Shown: positions 1 through 6,927 of the stretch, in pieces
Numbering within the stretch: the stretch's first letter is position 1
Layout of the letters: the number at the start of each line of letters is the position of its first letter
Source of the DNA: JBCDBH01 sp039184055
GTDB taxonomy: Bacteria; Acidobacteriota; Thermoanaerobaculia; Multivoradales; J023
Length of the DNA: 27,749 nucleotides
Direction: 5' to 3'
NCBI GenBank assembly: GCA_039184055.1
Contig: JBCDBH010000031.1
Location: forward strand, 1 to 27,749
The notes under the pieces: generated by a model
Told to the model about the DNA's origin: nothing
The model's input: the letters and a program-made list of their open reading frames with translations, nothing else
Databases searched by the model: none
Position numbers and translations under genes: made by a program

Positions 1-1
1 C

Positions 2-736
2 GATCCCCATCTCTACAAGGCATCCGAGGGCGACGTTCGCAAGCTCGCCGAAGCGCAGCTGATCCTCTACAACGGGCTGCTTCTCGAGGGCAAGATGGGC
101 GACATCCTGGAGAAGATGGCGCGTGATCGCACCGTGGTCGGCGTCGCCGAGGTGCTCGACCCGAACGACTTGATGCAACCCGAGGCGTACGAGGGGCAAT
201 ACGATCCGCACGTCTGGTTCGATGCGAGTCTGTGGCGGGTGACGACCGGCGCGATCGCCGACGAGCTGATCGCGTTTCTCCCCGACCACGCCGACACGAT
301 CCGCGCCGCCGCCGACGCCTATATCGCCGAGCTGCAGGAGCTCGACGATTGGGCCTTCGAACAAATCGCCACCGTGCCCGAAGAACGGCGCGTGTTGATC
401 ACCGCCCACGACGCGTTCGGCTATTTTGGTCGACGCTATGACGTGCAGGTGGTCGGACTGCAGGGCCTGTCGACCGCGACCGAAGCCGGACTGCAGGACG
501 TCGACGGTCTCGCCGACATGATCGTCAGCCGTGGCGTACCGGCGATCTTCGTCGAGTCGAGCGTGCCCCGTCGCGCCATCGAGGCGGTGCAGGCGGCGGT
601 CCGTGCCCAGGACGCCGAGGTGACGATCGGCGGTGAGCTGTTCAGTGACGCCCTCGGCCCGGCCGATTCGGGTGCCGACACCTATGTCGGCATGTTTCGC
701 CACAACATCGAGACGATCGTCGGAGCCTTGCAGTGA
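2..736 (+). CDS. troA: Metal ABC transporter substrate-binding protein, TroA-like (5' partial)
   Basis: This is the 3' part of a periplasmic solute-binding protein of the ZnuA/TroA/PsaA family. It captures Mn, Zn or Fe and delivers it to the permease encoded just downstream. The reading frame is open from the window edge, so the signal peptide and N-terminus are missing; 244 codons remain. Family motifs are visible: DPHLY, YNGLLLEGKM, DPHVWFD, TAHDAFGYF, LQGLSTATEAG and GGELFSDALG. The likely metal ligands are His in DPHLY (8-10), His in DPHVW (209-211), His in AHDAF (407-409) and Asp in LFSD (647-649). That H-H-H-D set is the TroA type, which does not by itself separate Zn from Mn. The stop overlaps the start of the ATPase gene, showing one operon. 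Family assignment is certain; metal specificity is not. Confidence 0.93.
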   Translation, partial: DPHLYKASEGDVRKLAEAQLILYNGLLLEGKMGDILEKMARDRTVVGVAEVLDPNDLMQPEAYEGQYDPHVWFDASLWRVTTGAIADELIAFLPDHADTIRAAADAYIAELQELDDWAFEQIATVPEERRVLITAHDAFGYFGRRYDVQVVGLQGLSTATEAGLQDVDGLADMIVSRGVPAIFVESSVPRRAIEAVQAAVRAQDAEVTIGGELFSDALGPADSGADTYVGMFRHNIETIVGALQ

Positions 737-1578
737 CACGGTCGTCCGCCAACGTGGCGTCGTCTATGGACACGTCGTCACCCTTGGAAACGTCGATCGA
801 GATTCACGACCTGACGGTTGCCTACCACACGCAACCGGTGCTCTGGGACGTCGATCTCGCGCTTCCCGAGGGTCGGCTGATCGCCATCGTCGGTCCGAAC
901 GGCGCCGGCAAGAGCACCCTGCTCAAGGCGATCCTCGGCCTGGTGAAACCGATCACCGGCTGGGTCAAGGTTTTCGACGCACCGTATCGCCAGCGCCGGT
1001 CGTGGGTCGGCTATGTGCCGCAGCGCGAGAGTGTCGATTGGGATTTCCCGACCAGCGCGCTCGACGTGGTGCAAATGGGGCTCTACGGCGCGCTCGGCTG
1101 GTTTCGTCGTCCGGGCAAAAGCCATCGTGAGCAGGCGCTCGCCTGTCTCGACACGGTCGGCATCGCGCATCTCGCCGATCGGCAGATTTCCCAGCTCTCC
1201 GGAGGCCAACGGCAGCGGGTGTTCTTGGCGCGCGCGCTGGCGCAAGACGCGCGGCTTTATTTGATGGACGAGCCTTTCGCGGGGGTCGATGTGACCACCG
1301 AGCGGGCGATCCTCGGTTTGCTCCAGGAGCTGCGCGCCGAGGGCCGTACCGTGGTGGCCGTGCATCACGATCTGCACACCGTGGCGGAGTATTTCGATTA
1401 CGTGGTGCTGCTCAATATGCGTTTGGTCGCCGCCGGCCCGGTGGAAACCACCTTTACTCCCGAGAATTTACAACGCACCTACGGTGGCCGTTTGACCGTG
1501 CTCACCCAGGCCACCGAAGCGCTCTTGGCGGCCCGCGCCGAAGCGCCGGAGCTGCAGGGGCAAGTCAGCGACTCATGA
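733..1578 (+). CDS. troB: Metal ABC transporter ATP-binding protein, TroB-like
   Basis: This is the cytoplasmic ATPase that powers the TroCD permease. Its 281 residues hold Walker A GPNGAGKS (54-61), Q-loop Gln97 within VPQRESVDWDFP (the usual form in Mn/Zn importers), signature LSGGQ (155-159), Walker B LYLMDEP (175-181) and the switch histidine in AVHHDL (about 211). The GTG at 733 overlaps the upstream TGA as GTGA, which suggests translational coupling. An in-frame ATG at 766 is an alternative start that would drop 11 poorly conserved residues. The stop overlaps the next start as ATGA. It could equally be named mntB or znuC; the metal is inferred only from the operon. Confidence 0.95.
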   Translation: MTRSSANVASSMDTSSPLETSIEIHDLTVAYHTQPVLWDVDLALPEGRLIAIVGPNGAGKSTLLKAILGLVKPITGWVKVFDAPYRQRRSWVGYVPQRESVDWDFPTSALDVVQMGLYGALGWFRRPGKSHREQALACLDTVGIAHLADRQISQLSGGQRQRVFLARALAQDARLYLMDEPFAGVDVTTERAILGLLQELRAEGRTVVAVHHDLHTVAEYFDYVVLLNMRLVAAGPVETTFTPENLQRTYGGRLTVLTQATEALLAARAEAPELQGQVSDS

Positions 1579-2885
1579 TCGAGTGGACGTTCACCCTCCG
1601 CAACGTGCTGATCGGCGCCACGCTGCTCGGCGTGGTCGGTGGCATGCTGGGCTGTTACGCGGTGCTTCGCCGGCAAAGCCTGCTCGGCGACGCGCTCGCT
1701 CACGCCGCGCTCCCGGGGGTGGCGATCGCATTTCTTTTGACCGGTAGCAAAGATCCGGCGGCGCTCTTCGGCGGTGCGCTGGTCGCCGGCATGATCGGCG
1801 CGCTGCTCATCCTCGCCGTGGTGCGCTTCAGCCGGGTCAAAGAAGACAGCGCGATCGGCATCGTGCTGTCGGTCTTCTTCGGTATCGGCATCGTGTTGCT
1901 GACCTATATCCAGCGACAGCCCTACGGCAACCAGAGCGGGCTCGACCACTTTCTTTTCGGTCAGGCCGCGTCGCTGGTGACCCGTGACGTCGTGGTGATG
2001 GCGATCCTCGGCGGGCTCACCTTGGTGATGGTCGCCCTCTTCTACAAAGAATTCCAACTGCTCGCCTTCGACCGCGAATTCGGCGCCAGTCTCGGCTTTC
2101 CGATGCGGGCGCTCGAGGTGGTGCTCACCGTGCTCCTCGTAGTGGTGGTGGTGGTCGGTCTGCAAACCGTCGGGGTGATTCTCATCATCGCCACGCTGGT
2201 GACCCCGGCGGCGGCGGCGCGTCAATGGACCGAAAAACTCGGCATCATGATGCTCCTCTCGGCGACGATCGGCGGCGGTTCCGGGGCGGTGGGAGCCTTG
2301 CTGTCCTCCCAGATCGCACGCCTGCCCACCGGCCCGGTGATCGTGCTGTGCTCGAGCGCGGTCCTGATCGTCTCGATTCTGGTCGCGCCCCAACGCGGCC
2401 TTCTGTGGGCGTGGCTACGACGCATCCGGCTGGTACGACGGATCCAAGACGAAAACCTGCTGCGGGATCTCTGGGTGCGGCTCGAGCGTCTGCAAACCGG
2501 TCCGTACGGCTCGGTGGCCTGGGCCGCCTTGATGGGCATGCGTGGTCAGACCGGGCGACAGATCCATCGCGTCGCCAAACGTCTCGAAAAAGCCGGCTGC
2601 CTGAAACGCGACGCACGGGGCGCGCGATTCACTCCCGAAGGCCGGGTCGCGGCGGCGCATCTGGTCCGCAAGCATCGCTTGTGGGAGCTCTACCTCACCC
2701 GTCAGCTCGACCTGGCCGAGGATCACGTGCACCGTGACGCCGACATGATCGAGCACGCCCTCGACGAGGAAGCGCTGGCGACCCTCGAGGAAAAGCTCGG
2801 CTATCCCGAAGTCGACCCCCACGGTCGACCGATCCCCGATCCCAGCCGCCGGGGCGGCGAGCTCGGCGGGGAGATCGCGGCATGA
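1575..2885 (+). CDS. troC: Metal ABC permease fused to a DtxR/MntR-like domain, TroC-like
   Basis: At 436 residues this is about 150 longer than a plain ABC-3 family permease. Residues 1-275 are the hydrophobic permease, with the family motif SLLGDALAHAALPG near 35-48. Residues 295-425 resemble the metal-dependent repressor DtxR/MntR. A winged helix (QTGRQIHRVAKRLEKAG) is followed by a dimerisation helix (HLVRKHRLWELYL) and a segment ending GYPEVDPHGRPIPDP, which closely matches the DtxR pattern. Candidate metal ligands are His367, Asp390, Glu393 and His394; Asp390 sits where MntR has Glu99 and DtxR has Cys102. The domain could sense cytoplasmic metal and gate transport, or bind DNA; either role is inference. 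Such fusions are known in this permease family. ATGA overlaps on both sides couple it to its neighbours. Confidence 0.93.
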   Translation: MIEWTFTLRNVLIGATLLGVVGGMLGCYAVLRRQSLLGDALAHAALPGVAIAFLLTGSKDPAALFGGALVAGMIGALLILAVVRFSRVKEDSAIGIVLSVFFGIGIVLLTYIQRQPYGNQSGLDHFLFGQAASLVTRDVVVMAILGGLTLVMVALFYKEFQLLAFDREFGASLGFPMRALEVVLTVLLVVVVVVGLQTVGVILIIATLVTPAAAARQWTEKLGIMMLLSATIGGGSGAVGALLSSQIARLPTGPVIVLCSSAVLIVSILVAPQRGLLWAWLRRIRLVRRIQDENLLRDLWVRLERLQTGPYGSVAWAALMGMRGQTGRQIHRVAKRLEKAGCLKRDARGARFTPEGRVAAAHLVRKHRLWELYLTRQLDLAEDHVHRDADMIEHALDEEALATLEEKLGYPEVDPHGRPIPDPSRRGGELGGEIAA

Positions 2886-4006
2886 GCCCGACGCTGGTCA
2901 TCCTTTTGGTCGGCTCGTGTGTCGCCGCGGCCTGCGCGCTGGTCGGTTGCTTTCTGGTGCTGCGGGAAATGGCCTTGCTCGGCGACGCCATTTCGCATGC
3001 CGTGCTGCCGGGCATCGTGGTCGCGTTTTTGATCACCGGTGAGCGCTCGCCGCTACCGATGGTGATCGGCGCTGGCATCGTCGGCGTGCTCACCGTCTTT
3101 CTGGTGGAGATCTCGAATCGCACTCGACGGCTACAGGAAGACGCCTCGATCGGCGTCGTCTTTCCCGCCCTCTTCGCGTTGGGGGTGATCATGATCAGCC
3201 GCTGGGCCGGGCAGGTGGATCTCGATCTCGATTGCGTGCTTTACGGCGAGATCGCCTATGCGCCGTGGGACACCCTCATGCTCGGCGACCGACCGATCGG
3301 TCCCAAAGCCCTGTGGGTCAACGGGGTCATCCTGGCGATCAATCTCTTCTTCGTGCTCGGGTTCTACAAAGAGCTCAAGCTCACCACCTTCGACCCGGCG
3401 CTCGCCATGACCCTGGGTTTCGCGCCGACGGCGCTCCACTATCTCCTGATGACGCTGGTCTCGGTCACCGTCGTCTGTGCCTTCGAGTCAGTGGGGGCGA
3501 TCCTGGTGGTGGCGATGCTCGTCGTGCCTCCGGCGACCGCCTACTTGCTCACCGAGCGGCTCAGCCGCATGCTCGTCGTCGCGGTGGTCTCGGGCGTCTT
3601 GTCCGCCGTGCTCGGCTACCTGCTGGCGCATCGTCTCGACGCGTCGATCGCCGGTGCCATCGCCGTCGTCGCTGGCGTGCTCTTCCTCTTGGCGTTTCTC
3701 GCCTCGCCCCGCCACGGCCTGATCGCCAAGCTGGCGCGCTATCGCCGCGTGCGGATCGCCACCGCCGAACGACTCTTGCTGGCGCATCTCCACAATGGTC
3801 AAGGCGGTCTCTCGACCGGGCAGATTGCGCAGCGGTTTCGCTGGCGTCCGGGCTTCGCCCGGCGGGTGATCGACCGGCTCAGCGGTCGTGAGTGGATCGT
3901 CGATCGTGACGGTCTGCGGCTCACCTCGACCGGCGAGGCGGTGATCGAGGCCACCGGACAAAAAGAGCTCCGGCACCGTCCGGCACCAGAGCTCGGTCCG
4001 ATCTGA
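2882..4006 (+). CDS. troD: Metal ABC permease with C-terminal winged helix, TroD-like
   Basis: This second membrane subunit of the importer, 374 residues, presumably pairs with TroC. Residues 1-280 form the ABC-3 permease, with MALLGDAISHAVLPGI near 30-45 and a run of hydrophobic helices. Residues 290-360 look like a stand-alone winged helix-turn-helix (ATAERLLLAHLHN, STGQIAQRFRWRPGFARRVI, then GLRLTSTGEAVIEA). They lack the metal-binding dimerisation part found in TroC. The start overlaps the upstream stop as ATGA. A strong hairpin follows 3 bases after the stop, so this is the last gene of the operon. The two permeases therefore carry unequal regulatory tails. Confidence 0.93.
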   Translation: MSPTLVILLVGSCVAAACALVGCFLVLREMALLGDAISHAVLPGIVVAFLITGERSPLPMVIGAGIVGVLTVFLVEISNRTRRLQEDASIGVVFPALFALGVIMISRWAGQVDLDLDCVLYGEIAYAPWDTLMLGDRPIGPKALWVNGVILAINLFFVLGFYKELKLTTFDPALAMTLGFAPTALHYLLMTLVSVTVVCAFESVGAILVVAMLVVPPATAYLLTERLSRMLVVAVVSGVLSAVLGYLLAHRLDASIAGAIAVVAGVLFLLAFLASPRHGLIAKLARYRRVRIATAERLLLAHLHNGQGGLSTGQIAQRFRWRPGFARRVIDRLSGREWIVDRDGLRLTSTGEAVIEATGQKELRHRPAPELGPI

Positions 4007-4008
4007 GC

Positions 4009-4051
4009 GAGCCCACATGCCCCACCAAAGAATGGTGAGACATGTGGGCTC
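4009..4051. terminator. Hairpin between convergent genes
   Basis: A perfect 11-bp stem, GAGCCCACATG (4009-4019) with CATGTGGGCTC (4041-4051). A second short stem, CACC/GGTG, sits inside the loop. It begins 3 bases after the troD stop and lies between convergent genes, so it can serve as a terminator for the metal operon. There is no T-run on either side, so its efficiency as an intrinsic terminator is uncertain. Confidence 0.6.
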
Positions 4052-4144
4052 CGTTCCCCTTAGCTCCCCTTCACACCTTTGCGTTGGGATCCTTCCCGCA
4101 CTCGTTTTCCCCGGGGGTTTTCCCCTTCCCCCGCAGTCGCTCGA

Positions 4145-4786
4145 TCAAGGAAAGGTCGGAAAGAGCTCGACGGTGACGATGTAGGTGTCGCCGAGCGAGT
4201 TGGTGACCGTGCTCGGGCAGCCGTCGGAATCGATTCCCGACCAGTCCGCGGTCAGACCCTGGTTGTTCTGCGTCTCGTAGGGCGTACCGGTCGGGTAGTT
4301 GAGGTTCCAATACACCCGACCACCTGGACGCACGTAACCCGTGCTGTTGAACGGTCCGAGCGAGCAACCCGGCCAGTCGCAGGTGAGCGTCCAGATGCCG
4401 TTGCACTCGAAGAGAGTCGAGCCACCGATACGCAGCTGGGTCGCGGCGCCCGAGGCTCGGCTTTCGAGATCCGCCTCGAAGCGCGCTTCGCTCTTGGCCA
4501 CCAGTCGATCGAAGACGACGTCGGCATCGAGAGTCACCTGGGTCCGGCCACCGGCTTCCAAAACCACGCTGAGCTCACGACGCGCGTCGTGCTCCGAGCT
4601 CCACGCCACCACGTGAACGTCGATAGCGCGATCGAGGTGCGGATTCACCACGGTGAGCGCCGGCAGCTCGAACGAGCTCGGATCGGCCGAGACTTCGAAC
4701 ACTTTGGCTTGACGCTCGCCGTCGGCATGAGCGCCGACCGCACAGACGAGAAGAACGAGGGCGAAGAAGAGAGTGCGTCGAATCAT
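4145..4786 (-). CDS. Secreted protein of unknown function
   Basis: I do not recognise this 213-residue protein. The N-terminus MIRRTLFFALVLLVCAVGAHA is a clear Sec signal peptide with likely cleavage after Ala21 (AHA/DG), so the mature protein is periplasmic or secreted. The first half (about 30-120) looks beta-rich and polar. The second half has aromatic and Cys-containing motifs (LFECNGIWTLTCDWPGCSL, then DGCPSTV) whose four cysteines could form disulfides, and stretches such as GGRVYWNLNYPTGTPY that suggest a beta-sandwich. A GAGAGG ribosome-binding site lies 9-10 bases before the ATG. It stands alone: the gene to its left is convergent, and a 131-bp gap with three small hairpins separates it from the AI-2E gene. 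Confidence 0.75.
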   Translation of the reverse strand: MIRRTLFFALVLLVCAVGAHADGERQAKVFEVSADPSSFELPALTVVNPHLDRAIDVHVVAWSSEHDARRELSVVLEAGGRTQVTLDADVVFDRLVAKSEARFEADLESRASGAATQLRIGGSTLFECNGIWTLTCDWPGCSLGPFNSTGYVRPGGRVYWNLNYPTGTPYETQNNQGLTADWSGIDSDGCPSTVTNSLGDTYIVTVELFPTFP

Positions 4787-4817
4787 GCTGTCTTACCTCT
4801 CGGTTGTGAATCGGCGC

Positions 4818-4859
4818 TGGAGATGAGAGCCATCTCCATTCCGATCCGGTTCACCGGAT
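4818..4859. other. Two small adjacent hairpins
   Basis: TGGAGATG (4818-4825) pairs with CATCTCCA (4831-4838), and ATCCGG (4844-4849) with CCGGAT (4854-4859). They lie in the leader side of the secreted-protein gene at 4145-4786 and downstream of the AI-2E gene. They may be a 5' leader structure or part of the AI-2E transcript end. No T-tract is present. Confidence 0.3.
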
Positions 4860-4890
4860 AGGCGACAACAAGGGTCTCGATATGGACATG

Positions 4891-4910
4891 CAGCCTTGAA
4901 CGGAAGGCTG
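4891..4910 (-). terminator. Possible terminator after the AI-2E family gene
   Basis: The 7-bp inverted repeat CAGCCTT/AAGGCTG with a 6-base loop lies 8 bases beyond the stop codon of the minus-strand AI-2E gene. There is no U-tract, so this is a weak terminator candidate based mainly on position. Confidence 0.35.
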
Positions 4911-4917
4911 AACCGTG

Positions 4918-6057
4918 TCAGGCCTCGGCCTTGTCCTCGGTAACGAGCAACGAGACGATGCCGGTGGTCGCGCCGTCGACCCGCGGCTCGTCATCGTCGT
5001 CGATCTGAAGATCACCGTCGGCCGACATGGCGATGGCGATCGGACGGGTGGCGGTAAAGCGACCGAGGATGATCATGGCGATGACCATGATCGGCACCGA
5101 AAGGAAGAGCCCCGCGACCCCCCAAATACTCCCCCACATGACGAGGGAGAGGATGATCACCAGCGGACTGAGATTGAGCGAGCGCCCCATGATGCGAGGC
5201 TCGATGAAGTTGGCGACGAAGAGCTGGATGCTGGTGACGCTGATCGCGATGATCAAGAACGGGCGCAGGTTGTCGAATTGCACCAGCGAGAGCAGCACCG
5301 GCAGCACGGTGGCGATCAACGAACCGACGTTGGGGATGAAGTTGAGCACGAAGATCAATAGGGCCCAAAACGCCGCGAAATCGAGACCGACCACTTCCAT
5401 GATGACGTAGCTCGGCAGCGCGGTCATCGCGCTGACCAGGGTCTTGAGCCCGATGTAGGTGCGGACGTCGTTGTCGATCCGGTCGATCAACCGGATGATC
5501 TCCCGATGCCGTTTGGGATTGTGGATCATGGCATCGAGCTTCTTGACGAAAACGTTCTGCTCCAAGAACAAGAAGAAGATGTAGACGAACACCAAGCCGG
5601 CATTGCCCACTAGGCCGGCGACCCCGGTGGCGGCCTCTTGAATGACCATCGAGATGTCGATCTGGCTCAGAAACTCGAAAAAATCGGCCGGGGGCTGAAG
5701 ACCCAGGGACTGATAGGTGCGTTCGACCAGCGCATCGAAGTTGGCGAGATAGATATCGCCTTCCTCACCGATCCGCCGAACGTTTTCACGGATCAAACGT
5801 CCCAGAACGAGAAAGAGCGCGAAGATGGTCGACAGCGAGAGGGTGAGCGCGACACCCCACGGCAGCTGACGCCCGGCGATCTTCAACCGCGTGATCATGG
5901 CGGTGACGGCGTAGATCAGATACCAGAGGAAAATCGCCACCACCAACGGGACGAGCAACGCCTTGGTGACGATGAGGATGTAGAACCCGGTGACGCTGAT
6001 AGCCATCACCAAGAAGGTATCCAGAAGTCGGTTGCCGGAGCTGGGAGTCGTGCTCAT
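4918..6057 (-). CDS. AI-2E family transporter (PerM/YdiK/TqsA type)
   Basis: This 379-residue inner-membrane protein belongs to the AI-2E/PerM superfamily. Members have been linked to autoinducer-2 export and to Na+ or other solute transport. The layout is typical: two or three N-terminal helices (about 15-50, 65-90), an amphipathic central region (95-200, including FFEFLSQIDISMVIQEAA), then a hydrophobic C-terminal half. That half contains the conserved signature IFVLNFIPNVGSLIATVLP (about 236-254) and NFIEPRIMGRSLNLSPLVII (283-302). A short acidic tail (QIDDDDEPRVDG) follows. The ATG is preceded by AGGAAG. The gene is divergent from the small membrane-protein/histidine phosphatase pair across 72 bp. 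The substrate cannot be told from sequence. Confidence 0.92.
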   Translation of the reverse strand: MSTTPSSGNRLLDTFLVMAISVTGFYILIVTKALLVPLVVAIFLWYLIYAVTAMITRLKIAGRQLPWGVALTLSLSTIFALFLVLGRLIRENVRRIGEEGDIYLANFDALVERTYQSLGLQPPADFFEFLSQIDISMVIQEAATGVAGLVGNAGLVFVYIFFLFLEQNVFVKKLDAMIHNPKRHREIIRLIDRIDNDVRTYIGLKTLVSAMTALPSYVIMEVVGLDFAAFWALLIFVLNFIPNVGSLIATVLPVLLSLVQFDNLRPFLIIAISVTSIQLFVANFIEPRIMGRSLNLSPLVIILSLVMWGSIWGVAGLFLSVPIMVIAMIILGRFTATRPIAIAMSADGDLQIDDDDEPRVDGATTGIVSLLVTEDKAEA

Positions 6058-6129
6058 GCGGAAAGCTTCCTACTCGATGACGCGTGATCGTTCGCGTCTG
6101 AAGCTCATGATATCGATAAGATCCGATTC

Positions 6130-6285
6130 ATGACGCATCTCTTGATTCTCGCCAGTGCGATTTTGCTTCTCGCCTTCTTTGCCGCGCTCCTCCTCAGCCT
6201 CGACTGGCTGCTCGACAAGCGCTGGCCGCTGGCCGACGTTCGCGCCCGCGCCAAGGCCGCCGAGCGGCAGGCGGCCGACTCGTGA
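6130..6285 (+). CDS. Small single-pass membrane protein, 51 aa
   Basis: An open frame from ATG 6130 to TGA 6283-6285 encodes MTHLLILASAILLLAFFAAL, then LLSLDWLLDKRWPLADVRAR and a charged tail ending AAERQAADS. Residues 3-24 form one strongly hydrophobic helix. The tail is Arg/Lys/Glu-rich and probably an amphipathic cytoplasmic helix. Its stop overlaps the GTG start of the histidine phosphatase gene as GTGA, the same coupling seen elsewhere in this window. That overlap supports real translation. I do not recognise a family. It may help anchor or regulate the phosphatase encoded next, but that is inference. Confidence 0.6.
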   Translation: MTHLLILASAILLLAFFAALLLSLDWLLDKRWPLADVRARAKAAERQAADS

Positions 6286-6920
6286 GCGAAGCACGTCGCG
6301 ACCTCCCGTGGGCCGAGACCACCACACTTCGACTCCGAAGTCGGCGATCCGTCGTGCCGGTGATCCTCGTGGCCTTGATCGTCCTCTCGAGCGTGCCGGC
6401 TCTCGGGCTCGAGATCATCGTCGTCCGGCATGCGCAAAAGGCCGCCGATTCGATCTGGGACGCCCACGGCTCCTTTCGGCCACTGACCGCCAAGGGTCTC
6501 ACCTGCTCGGAGCGGTTCGCGGAGCAGATGGGGGATCACCAGATCGAGCGCGTCTTGTCGACGGCAACGATGCGCACGCTGCACACCGCCGCGACCATCG
6601 TCGAACACGCCGCCCCCGGTATCGAGATCGAAAGCTACGGCAATCTCGAGACGCTCAAGGCGACCGTCTCGGAGCGGCACGCATCCGAGGGGCGAACCGC
6701 CGCGGCCGTCCTGATCGTCGGGCATAGCAACACGGTGGTCGAGACCATCCTGGCCCTACGACCGGATCTCGAGACCTGCAAGGACCGCTATGGGCTCGAC
6801 TCCATGAGCGACGCGCGCTATGGCGACGTCTGGTACGTCCAGCTCGAAGGCGAGAGCTGCGAGGGAATCGAGTACAAGCCGCTCGGCGAGTCCGACGGCA
6901 TCGACTGCCGCACGCCCTAG
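6282..6920 (+). CDS. Membrane-anchored histidine phosphatase superfamily protein
   Basis: This is a 212-residue protein of the phosphoglycerate mutase/SixA-like histidine phosphatase superfamily. The catalytic segment is VVRHAQKA, with Arg49 and the phospho-accepting His50; the third residue is Ala rather than the common Gly. Other family elements are RPLTAKG, STATMRTLHTA (Arg98, phosphate pocket) and VGHSNTV (His148). Residues 1-22 are charged and 24-43 hydrophobic (VVPVILVALIVLSSVPALG). The enzyme is therefore probably exported or tethered outside the cytoplasm. Four later cysteines suit an oxidising compartment. It starts at GTG 6282 overlapping the small ORF stop. It is convergent with the FHA-PP2C gene, with only 7 bp between stops. 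The substrate is unknown. Confidence 0.88.
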   Translation: MSEARRDLPWAETTTLRLRSRRSVVPVILVALIVLSSVPALGLEIIVVRHAQKAADSIWDAHGSFRPLTAKGLTCSERFAEQMGDHQIERVLSTATMRTLHTAATIVEHAAPGIEIESYGNLETLKATVSERHASEGRTAAAVLIVGHSNTVVETILALRPDLETCKDRYGLDSMSDARYGDVWYVQLEGESCEGIEYKPLGESDGIDCRTP

Positions 6921-6927
6921 CGGAACC

